Assembly: GCA_008921705.1 (NCBI GenBank)
Contig: VFFE01007795.1
Location: forward strand, 1,131,811-1,195,810
Reading direction: 5' to 3'
DNA from: Burhinus oedicnemus
Lineage: Eukaryota > Chordata > Aves > Charadriiformes > Burhinidae
DNA length: 64,000 nucleotides
Shown: one piece after another, positions 27,570 to 40,658 of the stretch
How positions within the stretch are numbered: the first letter of the stretch is position 1
Layout of the letters: every line of letters starts with the position of its first letter
Program-made: the position numbers and the translations under genes
The notes under the pieces: generated by a model
The model's input: only the letters and a program-made list of their open reading frames with translations
Database searches by the model: none
What the model was told of the DNA's origin: nothing

Positions 27570-27745
27570 CCTCCAACACCCCCAAAACAACAGTTCTGGA
27601 TGCTGGGGGTATATGTGAGGAATGGACCACAGAAAGTGTCAGGGCTCACTGCCTGTACAATGTCTCCCATTTGTGTCAAAGGCAGAACACAGAACCAGAC
27701 AGATCATTGGTCTGACCTTGTAGGGCATTTCTTACATGCTTGTGC
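27570..27745 (+). repeat. Old CR1-type 3' end, sense
   Basis: CAGACAGATCATTGGTCTGA followed by CCTTGTAGGGCATTTCTTAC is the sense-strand 3' terminus of the older CR1 group ('gatggatcattggtctgacccagtatggcatttcttatg'). The tail ends close to 27,745. The body upstream is too diverged to delimit, so the start is a guess. It is the only CR1 piece in the window seen in this orientation. Confidence 0.6.
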
Positions 27746-29569
27746 TCTTAAATCCTTTCAGAAATGTTGTATTAGATGACAGAGTAAACTTCAATTTAAG
27801 CTCACAACGCCACTCTCTCTGTTGTAGTGTCCTACGCTATAAATGTACTGAGGGCATTCAGGAAAGCTTCTGTCGCACTTGGGCAAAAGATTTGCAGGAT
27901 GGCCACAATGGGCCCCATTGCCAAGTTGTCTTCTGGTCCAGAGGAGTCCTTTTGCAGACTGACATCTCAAACAGATGGTAGGGAAAACCTCATGGGGACA
28001 ATACAGAACATGTGGACTGGAGAAACCCAGAAGAAATATTAGATTACTGTGACAGGTCAGGAGAAAGTGATAAAAAGTTTTCATTACTTGAAATCCAGCA
28101 GCCAGTTTCTTCCACCCCTTTTGGCATATCAATATAAATCTGAAAATTCCTGCTCTGCTCAAAAGAGCTGCTGGTTAATATATATACAGTTTTCATACAG
28201 GGCTTCTTCCTTAGCATTGCTGAGTATCTTTGATTCTCATGTTACTACTTTATCCGCCAGTATAAAGGAGCCAGCACCATTTTACACTTGGCCTACAGGT
28301 GCCAGTGTGAGTAAAGAGTACTCATCATCTCCTACCATTGCACCCAGTAATTATCTTGGGGATAATTAGCATATGTATCCTGGAGATCTCCATCAATACT
28401 CTTCTTTCTATTGTGGACTGTAACTATTAGGTTGGATGTCTGGCTGGTATGAACTGGCGTAGCACCCTTAATTAATATCTTTTCCTCTCCCTCCGAGCTG
28501 GGAGGAAGCCTTAGGAATAGATGTTGTTAAGCGATATTCAAGGCAGCTGTGAGCTGAAGATTTGGGTCTCTTAAAATCTGATTATGCATTCCTTGTGCAC
28601 TCAGAGCTCTGAAAGTTTTAGCCTGGTCATAAATATGAGATCAAACCCTTGACTTGTTTAAATGGAGGACTATATGTTGCATAGAATGCAGGTATTGTTA
28701 AACTGCTAAACTTTGCACTGATAGAAACATTTTTTTAAAGACTGAACAAATGATTTTCAGACCTTAAAACCTCACAGCCAATATTTAGGACGCAAAAGTG
28801 CTTGGTCTGCCATCCTTCTCATTTTAATCAGTCTAATTATAATGGATGGCTTTGTATCATTTAAACAACTTCACATATCGTCATCTTACAACCAAAATAC
28901 CAGTGGCACTTCATGGATCTATCTCAGCTTGAGAATAGCTGAGGTTATTATTATTATTCCTCTTTGTTTCTTGTAGCTATGGCCTGTTCCATGTTTGCTG
29001 CTGAAACATGACTAGAGCCTATTGCGGCAGCAGATCTATGCACAACCTGGGGAGCCAGCAGTAGGAACAGGGAAGTCGTGTCCCCACTTCCTTTCAGTGA
29101 TAAAACCCTCAGGATAAAATGTCTGTAAAGCCGAGTGCTTCTGAATGAGCCGTTCAGAGGAGTGGAAGCAGGCTGGGATTGAAGCCTAGCTATTTATCTC
29201 TTCCTACAGCAGATTTGTGAGCGTTCATTCTGGAAAGAGGGGAGGCTTCAGAAGTTGTCAGTGTTCACAAACCACAATGTTAGAGCAGAGGCGTTAACGC
29301 CTTTCTGTGGCAATGCGTTGTCTTTGTAAAAGTACAGTAGCTTCGGCCTACAGATAAACATTCACAACGCGCATCTCTCAACTTGTGGGGAATCTATTAG
29401 TAATAATGGGGTTTCTGTACCTCATAACATTTCTCTGGATTAAAGTAAGGTATGAATTTTAATTATAATGACAATTCCAGAACAGCTATTTTTTCAGGCA
29501 CACATAATCCACCACAGTTATTTCAGTTAATTTTCTCTCTGCAAATAAGTACCACTAGTAATAGCTAGC

Positions 29570-29860
29570 ATGTTGTTACAGTCCTCTTATGTTCTTTCTC
29601 ATCACATACACAATTGTTAATACACAATTGTAATTAATATTATTATTATTATTATTACATAGCCCTATATAATAATTATATGTGCTATAGGTATGTGTAA
29701 GTGTAGGCATTATGTTGTTAAAATAATGTGTGTTGTATAAATAAATGGCATATATTAGCACATATGTATGTGCTTTTATACATATATGCACAAGGGATAG
29801 ATGGATACTTTGACATAGGGTATGATCTTTTAAGTCACATATGAATAAAAACTTGAGAAA
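29570..29860. repeat. AT-rich block with (ATT)n microsatellite
   Basis: A perfect run of about seven ATT units lies at 29637-29658. Just before it is a 14-bp tandem duplication, TACACAATTGT(T)AA, at 29607-29620 and 29621-29634. The following 200 bases are rich in TATA, CATATG and TGTGT words. This is low-complexity DNA with no evidence of a gene. Confidence 0.75.
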
Positions 29861-32800
29861 TAAAAAAAAGGAGCTGTGTTAGTTCAAATTAAATTCCCTG
29901 GAGATGAGAGAGAAGACCTAAATAAAAGCAGTGTATGAAACATAGCCTAGACATAGATTCTGATGGAAAGTCAGTGCTAGATATTCTATCAATATCCAAA
30001 TTGTTAGTGAGAAAGTATTTCTGAGGACAGATTAACATAAAACTAACACCCCCCCCCAAAAAAAAGTAATCAGCAAAGAAATTATATTTTCTTTTCATTC
30101 CCTCATAGAATGACTTCGATTTTACTGTATTCAAATAGATCCCAACATCCAGGAACTTCCATCGGGCCACTTGTTATTCATGGGGAAATATAACAGAACT
30201 TGTCTTTCAGTAAATGAGACAGGAACATCTGATATTGCCAGTATAATATCAGCACCTTCTATTTCATTTGGACGCAATTAATCTGGAAATACGGTAAGGT
30301 CCCAGGAAACCTATCTTTCCCTAGTTTTATGCAGCAGAAATAGATGTAATTTACTGGAATAGTGGCCTCACTTATGTGGGACAGACCTTCCAGTTGGATT
30401 TTCCAAGCACCCCAACTCTTCTACTTTGCCAAGCTGCCTGTAAGGTATATATATACATTTTCTGTGCTGACAGTTACATGAGCTATGACCTCCAGGTGTA
30501 GTGGCAATGGGTGCATAGCCTCTGCACTTGAGCAAGGGGGAAATTGCAGGACATTTACAAGAAGATTTGGGTGACATATGCAGGAGGACAAAATGCTGGA
30601 TGTATAAAAAAGAGCAAACACACACTGAAAATATGAGGCTGAGAGGCAAAGAGGGTCATCATCAAAACACCCCTTGTCAACAACACACAGGGAGGACAAC
30701 TGCAAGGTGCCCTGCTCCAGTGGAATTAGCTGTGGTGGCCTTGTGAGGCTTAGAAGCTCCTCACCCCCTAGATCTGCTCTCTGTCACAACTGCAAGCACG
30801 AGGATGGCAGCGGCTTGTTTCGAAAAGCTGCTTAATCAGGGAGTGAAGATAGCTACTGAGATGCCTCTGTTGAGTGCTGCATCTTCCCAGTGCCACACTC
30901 AGCTGCTGGCAGCTGTTGCTGGCACCAGCCAACATCTAGGCATAAATAAATGTCCTTTACTGTCTCTGATGAGGTATTCAAACACAAAAAGGCAGGTAAC
31001 CCCTACCCTATAAAACCGCTATGAATATATTGACATTTAACTATGGTGAGTTAATCAAGATTTGTAAATACGTTAGAATGAGTAAGTGATACATTCAGCA
31101 TCAATTAAAACAAGAGGATGACACAGCACTGAGTTGATACTAGCCAAAGATATTTCTTGATGATCTGAAAACCGCACCTATCTACTACGGATGCTTGGGG
31201 CAAATTATTTCTGTAGGCTCAAACAATTAGAGATATCCCTCTGAATGATGTTTATCTAACGCTGCTTTCTTCACAGTAAAGACTGTTAATGCAGCAGTTG
31301 AGCAACTCCAGGAAGGCACAGTTATCCTGAGATAATCAGGAGCCTGAGGGCTCAGAGGCAGTCATCTGTGTTCTCTGCCCCAATTTCATCGGTATATTAA
31401 ATTAAAAAAAAAAATCTGTATGTTAATACATCATGAAGGTCAAACATTTCATTGCAAAGAAGTGTGGAAATTCAAAAATAGGATTCCCAGAGCAATCCTA
31501 ATTGTATGTTTAGATGTATATAGGTACAGTGCATTTTCCCAAATATTATTACTGCTGTCACTCAAAATCTATTAGAAACCCCGGACAAATTATTTGGAAA
31601 CTGATGTCTCAAAAATTGCTTATTTGTTTATTTGCCTCCATGTATGTGTTTATGAAATGTGTGGGTAAGCAAATAAACAATTAGTTCAATTTCACTTTGG
31701 ACATGTATTGAACAATATTCTTTGACGAATTTTGTAATTTGTTTATATATTATGTGATTGCATATATAGGAGGGTGGAATTAAGGTTGATCTGTCCATCT
31801 TACAAAGGAATGGTAAATATTTCCATGTAACTACATGGAATCTATTTTATGTGATACTGGTACCAAACCACAGGACACTGAGTATATAATATGTTTTTAA
31901 CTGTCCTTTAGGGAAATGACTGTTTCCATGTAGGTTCAGCTGGCAAGCTTTTCACCACTTATACACTCTGAAAGAAAATAGGGTTGAGATTTATTAGTGG
32001 TATTTAGGATTCCTAATTATGGGCCAAGACGCCTTGTACTAGGAAATACACTAACAAACCTGAAATGAGCTGTCATGAGCTGACAGGCTTCTATATGACA
32101 GAATCGTTCATGACTCTGTTGTGAACAGGTAGCTTATTACAGAGCATTTAAAAAATACATCTCCCGAGTGTAAATTGGACTGGTACATGCACAGCTTTTC
32201 AACATAGGTGTCGCAAATATATGTATGTGGCAAGGAGTCATGACACTGTCCTCCCTTACTATCAGAGAGCCATCGAATCACACCCTGGCTAGATGAGCAG
32301 AAATCCCAAGTATGGAATGCTGAGAATTACTGGCCCAGTGAATTCATGACACTCGGTGTTCTCTGTACATTAAATAATGTGGGCAGTTCTGTTCACTTTC
32401 TGGAGTCGATGTGCCCATATACTGTAATCCCCACACATGAAGCCTTCATGAGTAGCCTAAACCATGCACAGAATGTTCCTGGGAAATGAAATACAAAGTT
32501 ATGCCTGGAACAGGGCAGATAGAGAGAGAGCAAGACATGGGCCAATCTGGGAAAGCCTGAAGCACCTCAGAACTTCTATAAAAGGAAGGATTCCCTCCTG
32601 AGGGCTTTTCCTCCATTACTGAATGCCCAAAGACAAACAAAAAAATTCACTTAAACGATAAAAAGCTGTTCACAAGAACTGGCTATAAAATGACTGTTAT
32701 CTCCAAGGCACTGCTCTTTCTCTCTATCCAACGTTGTGCACCAAAATAGTTAAATAACCTAAGAGTGTTTTCAGGAAAAAAGCTACATCCTCTCTTTTTA

Positions 32801-33269
32801 TATCATTGAAGGAGCATAAAGAAATAAAGTAAGAGTAAATACTGATCTCTGAGCATAAATTTCAGTATTGTAGTGGATGAAAGGAAATGTAAAGACTATC
32901 TTAAAGTTGATTATATCATACAACCCCACCCCAGAACTAACTTGCAATCTTTAAACTGCTATGTTAAAGTAAAAAAGGAGACAAGATAAAAGATAAAGAG
33001 AAGAAGAGAGGGGGAGGGGGAAAGTTGCTGTTTTATAAAATAATGAAATTATGTATAATAAAGCTTAGACGAAATTATATGAGTTAGAGAAAGATGGCAT
33101 GAAATCCGTTACTGCAATTCATTGTGTCCTCACTGGAGTCTGAAAGTCCCATAATTTGTTCATTTTTTAAGGAAAAGGAAGAATGGAAAGAAAAGGAAGA
33201 ATGTAGAAAACAAGAGTTAGGAAAAGCAGGGAGCAAAACTAACCACTCAAGTGGCAATACCATTTATTT

Positions 33270-33331
33270 AAAAAAAAAAAAAAACCAAACCAAAAAAACC
33301 CCCAAAACACACACCAAACAAAAAAAACCCC
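33270..33331. repeat. A/C-rich low-complexity tract
   Basis: A run of 15 A is followed by AAACC, CAAAAAAACC and ACACACC-like words. The same style of A-run decaying into AAACC/CCCC recurs at 41,630 and 52,547, and on the other strand at 48,400. It could be a decayed poly-A tail of a retroposon, but no element body was recognised beside it. Confidence 0.75.
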
Positions 33332-35084
33332 AGAAGTTTTATTTTATGTTACATCATTAAAGTCGTGGCCGTGTGACTTCTTTCACTTGAACCAAATTTG
33401 GAAATGCCACACAGCGCACACAAACCGACTGCAAAACGAGCATAGCCAGTGGAGTCTCACCTTAGCGTGTGAAACACAGCACCAGGGCAACAGGAGTATC
33501 GCCTTCACGCAAGGAAACGCAACACCAGGGCTACAGCTTCCACTCCATCCCTACCCTTGGTAGTGATTCACAGGGCTCCTCTTCACCCAGCCTCCTCTGA
33601 ATGTTAAAATACTGTCTAGAGCTCAAATTAGAATAAATTTTTTTGCTGCTTGAGGTTGTAAGAGAAGATTCTGTGTAGCACAGAGGTAGTTAAAAGGCTT
33701 GGGACCTTGGAGCAATTCTGAATTTGTAAGAAAGGTTTGGAGAGGACAGCATCGTCATTTCAAATGTGTATTTTTATTGATAAAAATCGAATATAACAAT
33801 ACAGGCATATCATGGGAATAGGATATTATGAAATCTTCAATTTTAAGTACAGCAGAGCTGCATAGTATAGCAGTAGTAAAATGAAAGGATTCATAAAATA
33901 AATCTATTACACAAATAATCTATTCAGAACCTCAGGCCAGTTAAGAAGGGATTTGACCCCTGAGTCCTTCTGAAAATGACAGCAGAAAGGGACTGTAGGC
34001 CTACTGTCTAATAAACCACCCTGAAAGACCGGCTAAAATGAACCAAGCAAGCTGCTAAGAGTGTGGTGAGAGGGAGCAAGGGGAGGCAGAGTGGGGCATC
34101 AACATGTTTCTGCACAACTCCTATGCCACTGATTGTCATAGCACCCACACGACATGAAAAACAGTCAGAACTTTTCCATATCAGACTGTGAGCCATGGCC
34201 TGTGGCAAATGGAGCAACTTATTTGGAGATGGTTTAAATATATGCACTCATCCAAGACCAGCAAGCTTGTCCTGTTTTTACGTTGGCTATTTGGGGGACA
34301 CGAAGGTTCGCTAAAATATTAACTTCCAACTAAAATATACAGTTGGATTAGTGGTAAACACTTTAATGAAATGGCTGTTTGGGGGGCTAGCCATTTACAG
34401 ACTTGTTAAGAAAGAAGTAAAACAAATTTTTATCAGTTAAAAAACCCACAACGCATTCTTTTTGCAAAAAAGATTAATGGCAAAAAAAAATTACCCTGCT
34501 TTTTCGCTAGCTTTAAAAGACAAGGAATATGTGTATGCCTTGGTGTAGACTCTAACAATCCTCATTAAGACCCCTCTCCTGATTGTAGCTTCAGCAACAG
34601 CTTCCATGGCCAGAGGAAAGATATGGCAGAACAAGGCCATATCTACAAAGAAAGCTAAGGAGAAAATGATCTAACGAAGTTACGAAATAAATTCTCGTTT
34701 CTGTGCTGTACATTTTGTTCTTCTAACCAAACTGAGTACCAAAACTAATGAACTGCTAACATAACTAATGATTTCAAGAGATCCCTGTGAATGCTTTTGG
34801 CCCACTGTGTTAATTAAGGCTTGATTCTGAAGTGGACAGAAATGAAAGGAAGCAAAGAAAAATCCTATCTATATTTCAGTGTAAATTGCTATGTTAATTG
34901 GGGTATAATTCTGCTGCTGGGGGAAGCAGGACAAAAAACACTGAGTATTTTTAGACCTGTCATCATTAAATATACTTGCTGCTGTCTTAATATTGACGTA
35001 AACCAGAACTGAATAGATATTTTAAATGCAAGTATTGCTAAATGTTGCACATCCCTGAAGGGCGGAATTTAAGTCCCGGTACAA

Positions 35085-35150
35085 AGCTCATTAAAATCAA
35101 CAGTAACTTTTCCTCTGTCTCCAGTAAAGTCTGAATCTGGATATACATGA
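35085..35150. repeat. Possible ancient interspersed repeat fragment
   Basis: AAAGCTCATTAAAATCAACA followed by GTAACTTTTCCTCTGTCTCC and AGTAAAGTCTGAATCTGG resembles a common sauropsid repeat pattern ('agcccattgaaatcaatgg..actcc.ttgacttcagtggg'). The match is recalled and weak. The family is not assigned. Confidence 0.3.
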
Positions 35151-38100
35151 GTATTCTAAAAGAGAGTAACAATGAAAAAGAAAAAAACAAAGATCAAAAG
35201 AAAGGTACGATAGTTAAAATGTTGGTACTGACATTCAGTTATAATTATAAACACTCTTTTCCCAAGTCAAAATCCTGTACTTTCATGTTCTGGTAAAGCA
35301 GAGTCAAAAGTACCCACTTCCCATATACTACACTGGGACTACCACCAAGGTCCCAGTGCTGTCTTTGCTCAGGCATGCTCAATGCATTATTCTAAAATAT
35401 CTGGTAACAGGGTGAAGGACATAGGAAGAGTGCAGAATTATAAATGCGGGAAACTAAGCGTTATCTATATTGTGAATGTATCAGTCACCACCAGTTAACT
35501 GCCGTTGCACCCAGTCCTTTTATGAAAGACTGTGAATAACTATCCAGGTATCACAGGAGCTGGTGATTCAGAAGGTAGTAACCTTCTTTCTGTATCATGT
35601 GCTGCTAAAAGTGTTCTCCTGGAAAAGGAGGGAAATAAAACTTCAGAAGATTTGAAATTGTTAAAACATGTGTGACTTTTTTTTTGAGAGAGAGAGAAGT
35701 GTTCACCCATATCCTGGACAGATTCTGCTCCAGGTAATTGCATTCCCTCTCTAGTTCCAATTGGATACATTATTCTTCATTTACTCTTTTAAAACACTTA
35801 TGTTGCTGTGACAATCTTGTTCATTATCTGATCAGCTGGTTGTCCAATGCAATTTGAAAGATCTTTTCAACACAAGATAAAATAAAGTAAGCTTTTCCTT
35901 TTACCAAATTAATCCTTAAGAGTTTAAATTCCAGAGCTCAGGGCATTTTCTTCAATCTCTCTGCAATTCAGAGTACGCTTTCACAACAGCCGTGTTGTGA
36001 AACGCTTTATCTGAAGTAACTGCAGTGATATCAAAAGTAGCCTCTCAAAGACAGAAGAAAACAGATTAAAAAATGAGACCCCTGTAAATAAATGCTGACA
36101 TTTACAATTCAGATTGAGGTAGTGTCCATTGCCTGTTCTTCCCCCGCTTAGAAAAACAAAGGCAAATTTTGCGCCTCACAGCAGTTATCACAGAGTGGGA
36201 AGGCAGACAAATCACAAGATAAAGGGAGGGCTACATTATATGAACAAATAGTAGGATTTGGGCCAACGGCAGGGAAAAGGGTTAGGCCAGTAAGAGATAT
36301 TGGGAGATAAATTGGAAGAGTCATGGAACATCCCTAAGAGATAGGAAAAAGCATTAATTCGAGATAGTTTGGAGGAGGAAGAGGAGCAGAGAAGTGACTG
36401 AGGATTTTCCTTGACTATGAAGTAAACATATGGAAAGTGAAAAAGACTTGGGAGAAAAAAATCTTGAGTTAAGTTTTAGTCAAGCTTGTGATTAAACCCC
36501 TGTTTAAACAACTTTGATTAGTGAACTGCAATACTTCAAGAAGATGCAATGAAGAGTGGTTAAGATGCAGAACTGCATAATGGAAGCTGTGTCAGAAGTG
36601 AAGATGCTGAACTGGTAGAACTGATAATTATCAACGTAAAAATCTCAGGCTGAAGCTGTATCAACAGATATGAAGATACAGAGAAATTGCACCGGAAGAC
36701 ACATCTGTGAAACATCTCAAGGGGCTATTCGGGCAGGTAGGTATTCCCACTCTACGTGACTAAATCTGAGTATGGAGAAACACCAAACAAAAATCATGTT
36801 GAAGGATAAAGAATGATGAAGATATCTCACGCAACTATGTCTCAAAAATAACAGACATTTTTCTTTAGTGTTTGAGATGTTGTCTCCTTATTGCTTTCAC
36901 AATACAAATCATATTCTGATCTAGTAAACACTCTCTTGCTGGAACAACAATTCCAAGCTAAGAATTGACCCCTTTCAGTCCATTCACCAGAAAAGATGAG
37001 AACTTTGCTTCCCCTCAGAAAGCAAGGAATCCTTCTAGATTAACCAAATGACATTTCTTTTCCCTTCAGGACAAATTTCTAGAAAAGTTCACAGCTAGTT
37101 GGCATGTAGCCAGCACGACATTCCCTGGCACCACATGCCCATTAAACTTCAGAGTTTGCTGGCACAAGCCAGCTCTGCATTCTGTCCCAGAGATGGCTGT
37201 ATTTCAGCAGTAATGAAACTGCAATACACATAGAGCCACATTCTTCGCTCCAACACCCATGCAGCACCAGTGAAAACAATGCAGGCAAAGTTAGAAAAAT
37301 TACATGGAGGTGACCAAAGCCCACCCTGTCAAGCTTTCGTTAAAGCATCCTTTAAAAAATATTCCTTTGTTTTCCCCAAATAATCTATCAACTCCCCCTC
37401 CTTCCCTCAATAATTCCACAGAACTTTTTAACAAGATCTGTCAGTATTTTCCTCCTCTTCTTCCACCAGACAGGATCTTCCGTGTTCCCTTGTAGCTGTT
37501 CGTCACAACAGCCGTGACATTATCAGACAGGTCACTGTCTTAGTGATGAGCAGGCTGAATACGCTCCAGCTGAGCACTGGTCATTGAAATAAGAGAGTTT
37601 TGAAGTACAGGCAGGCAACTGGTAAACTGGGAGACAGAAGTTACAGCCCAAAGGACAAGTGGTACAGTGCTTTGGAAAGGTCTATTTGTCATTAAGGTTT
37701 ATGGGCATAAGCAGGTCTTGCCTGTATTTTCATTCAGCAAGCAGACGGCTGAGTATTTGACCTCCTCCTTTTAAAAACTCCAGATCGATGCTGGGCACAG
37801 GCAGGCCCGCTAAGAAAAGTGGATGCATCTGTGTTGTTCCTACTCAATACAACAGCACTTCAGCCCTACCTCCCCCGTTTCTTCCATATTCCCAGTTCTT
37901 TGAGGAGTTGCTCTGTCCCAGGGGCACCTCTGCACTGGCACAGTTGCTTGAGTGACCATCAGCAAGCAGCTCAGGCACATGTGAAACGCTTAGCAAGCTG
38001 AGCAGAACAAGCCGTGTGGAGTACCGGGTGAGTATGCTTAACAAGCACACCAGTTTCTATTCGCCAGTCACACCGATATGAGTAAAGCTGGTTTAGGAAT

Positions 38101-39808
38101 TGTGCTGAGGATTAGCTAGATGATTCATAGGAAAATCCAAACTTAAGGGCCTGTTTTACATTCAAAGTATGTAGCTGAGAGAGTTGGGAAAAGGTAACAC
38201 TCCATCTCCAGCTCAGAATGGATCCTAATTGCCTATTTCTTCTGCTTACAGCGATCAATCTCCACGCATGTCTATATTAAGTAAACCATATGTGTATATA
38301 CGTGTATATACACTTCTTTTAAAATAGTGAGTTTCAGATTCCCCTGTATGAAACTCAAAACGCCAAGATCTGCTCACAGGAGATTCATTCAGACTCCCAA
38401 AGGCCCCTTACTGTTTTCTCGTTGTATAGCAAACAGCAGTAGTTGCCCCACTGCCTATAAAATACAGGGCAATTAAAGGCACACCGTACAATATTATTAC
38501 GGTAATGACATGCATCTGTTCCCGGAACACTGTTTGTTATTTGTGATTAATCTAGTTCACTGAAGAATGTTGTGAGGGCAAAGGATATATCTTTCTGTTT
38601 ATTCTTTTCCTCTGTACAATGAATATTTCTGGGAGCCGATAGTAGTATCTACTGACAGAAAAGGCTAAAGAAACAGAGATGTTTTTCTATCTGGTGAGTA
38701 AACATACTATACAGCTAAATAATTGCATGAGATACTCCTATGATTTTTACTTGAGAGATTGTATTTTATCTATTTTGACATCTCTCATTAATGATTTTTG
38801 CCCCGCATAAGACGCCCCACTGTGAAAGGATGGGTTTCTATGTACTTGATTTTTCACAACCTGAGCTCTCTTGCGTTATCCATCATTTACAGGGATTCAT
38901 TATCAAAGTACTGCACAAGGGTTTAAGCTGTAAAACACCAAGAGATTTGTCTGGACTTTGGAAGAGATTTTATGACGTTTGGGATTTGGGAGCAACACTC
39001 TAAAGAAAAATATTTTTTAAATGCTTTAAATCACTTTCTGGATGCCTTGAATCTAGATGAAGCTTCTGTTGCCAAGGGTAGTTCATTTCTCTGGTCATTC
39101 TTTGACTCCGTTTGCTCTGAGTTCTTGTGTCTCGCACACATTCATTCGAAGCTGTATGGTCTCCAAACATTTATAGCAAGAAACTCTCCATCACACAACT
39201 TGGGGAAATGTAATCTCTTTTTTTTTTTATCCCTTTTCTATCTCTGTGCTACAAACAGAAAGTCTGTGCTTCCTCCACACCCACTCTCCTTGCCAGAAGC
39301 CTCACTGCAACTTCCTGTCAGTTTTACACACTGTGCCGTGGACTTCCTCAGAGCAAAAGTTTTATCTGAACGTACCATGTTAACTATTTGCTTACTAAGT
39401 GTTTCCTAGAAACATAAATGTTCATTTATTTTTAACCTTTATCAGTTAAACCCTTTGTAACTGGAAAATATTAATGACACTCAGAAGAAAAACCCTGACA
39501 TTATTTAGGACTGAAATAAGAGAAAGGCTAAGAAATACCATAATTATTTGCAGGCAATGGGCATCCTGCTTTGTATCAGCAGGGCTGTTCACATCCAGAT
39601 GCACAATAATCCACATAAAAATAGTAGCATTTCTAAAATACACTTCACCAATGGATCTCAAAACTCTGTTGGAAATGTAAGAAATACTGCCCTGGCATTT
39701 ATGTTTTCAGCTTTTGAAGTTGTAAATTAACTTAAGGCAACCATAATGTGCTTTTGACGCACCTTTAAGCTATAACTAACCTATGGCTCCTACCTGGGGA
39801 CTTACAAG

Positions 39809-39879
39809 GAGAATTTGGGGAGAGAGGGACCACGTTATCCCGGTGAGAACTTGGGGAGAGAGGGACTTGCGTTATCCTG
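39809..39879. repeat. Two-copy tandem duplication, about 36-bp period
   Basis: Units at 39809-39842 and 39845-39879 share GAGAA-TTGGGGAGAGAGGGA and GTTATCC, and differ at a handful of bases. The duplication sits directly upstream of the CpG island. In one frame it encodes a repeated WGERD, but that frame is not judged to be a gene. Function unknown. Confidence 0.75.
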
Positions 39880-40305
39880 ACGGATGTGCTGCTACGGAGC
39901 ACGAGGCGTCTTCGGGAACATCTGACAGGGCTGGAGACAGGGTACAGATCAGAGGCCTGGTACTGCAAGGCAACGCTGGGCTCTGTACTCCAGCCTCAAC
40001 ACGTTTTTTCCAGCCCCTGAAACAGCACATTTTGCTCGGGCTCCATCCCCGAGTCAAAATCTCCCAAGCCCGAGGCAGAGGCATGTGGACGAGGGCCCAC
40101 GCGTCCTGCCACTCCGCACCCCGGGCCCGGGTGAGGCCCCTCTCCCTCGCTGTCACCACAGGCGGTGGCGGCAGGCCGGGGACAGGCCGCAATGCCGCAC
40201 GGCGGGCGGCCCGGCCCGCCCCAGCGGGGTTTCCAGTCAGGGCAGCACCGCCGGAGCGGCGGCCATCCCATCCTATCCGCCCTTCCCTCCGCCCCCGCCA
40301 CCAGC

Positions 40306-40325
40306 NNNNNNNNNNNNNNNNNNNN
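40306..40325. other. Assembly gap (20 N)
   Basis: Twenty N characters interrupt the GC-rich island. The flanks are CCGCCACCAGC and GGGGCAGCCGG. Gaps in such places are usual because GC-rich DNA sequences poorly. The true missing length may not be 20, and part of the first exon or core promoter may be absent. Confidence 0.97.
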
Positions 40326-40658
40326 GGGGCAGCCGGGCCGAGGACCCGGCCCTGCCCTTCGCCGCCTCCCGCCGGTCCTCGGAGCAGAAGTTGGAGCGGA
40401 AGCGGAAAGTTGTAACCCCGCGGCTCGGGGCCGCGACGTGGGGCCCGGGCCGGGTGCGGGGAGGGGCGCGGGTGACGCCCGGCTCGGCCCCCGCCGCGGG
40501 CGGGGAAGGGGGACGATCCCCGGCTGCCGCCGTCGTTTGTCAGCGGGAAGTCCGAGCCCGGAGCCCCACCTAGTCCGGTCGTCGGAGAGAAGCTGCTGGC
40601 TCTTTCCGGCCGGTGTGGGGGGGCGAGGCGAGGAAGGGGCGGAGGGGACAGGCCGGGT

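Larger units (their letters stand above)
27746..39808. other. Intergenic DNA upstream of RAP1B, no gene recognised
   Basis: About 12 kb without a supported coding gene. It contains an AT-rich ATT-repeat block near 29.6 kb, a C8-9/A8 run at 30049-30065, an A/C-rich tract at 33.3 kb, a T9(GA)6 run at 35677-35697 and a purine-rich stretch around 36.3-36.7 kb. The 145-codon frame at 38972-39409 has no known domain. Confidence 0.6.

Noticed and set aside
32050..32085. GAGCTGTCATGAGCTGACAGG as a regulatory palindrome
   Set aside because: It is a short imperfect palindrome of a kind expected several times by chance in 64 kb.
16226..35697. Two T8-9(GA)6 runs at 16.2 and 35.7 kb as copies of one mobile element
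   Set aside because: Flanking sequences share nothing beyond the simple repeat.
38972..39409. 145-codon open frame, plus strand
   Set aside because: The peptide has no familiar motif and ends in low-complexity leucine/serine/phenylalanine from T-rich DNA. No supporting signals.
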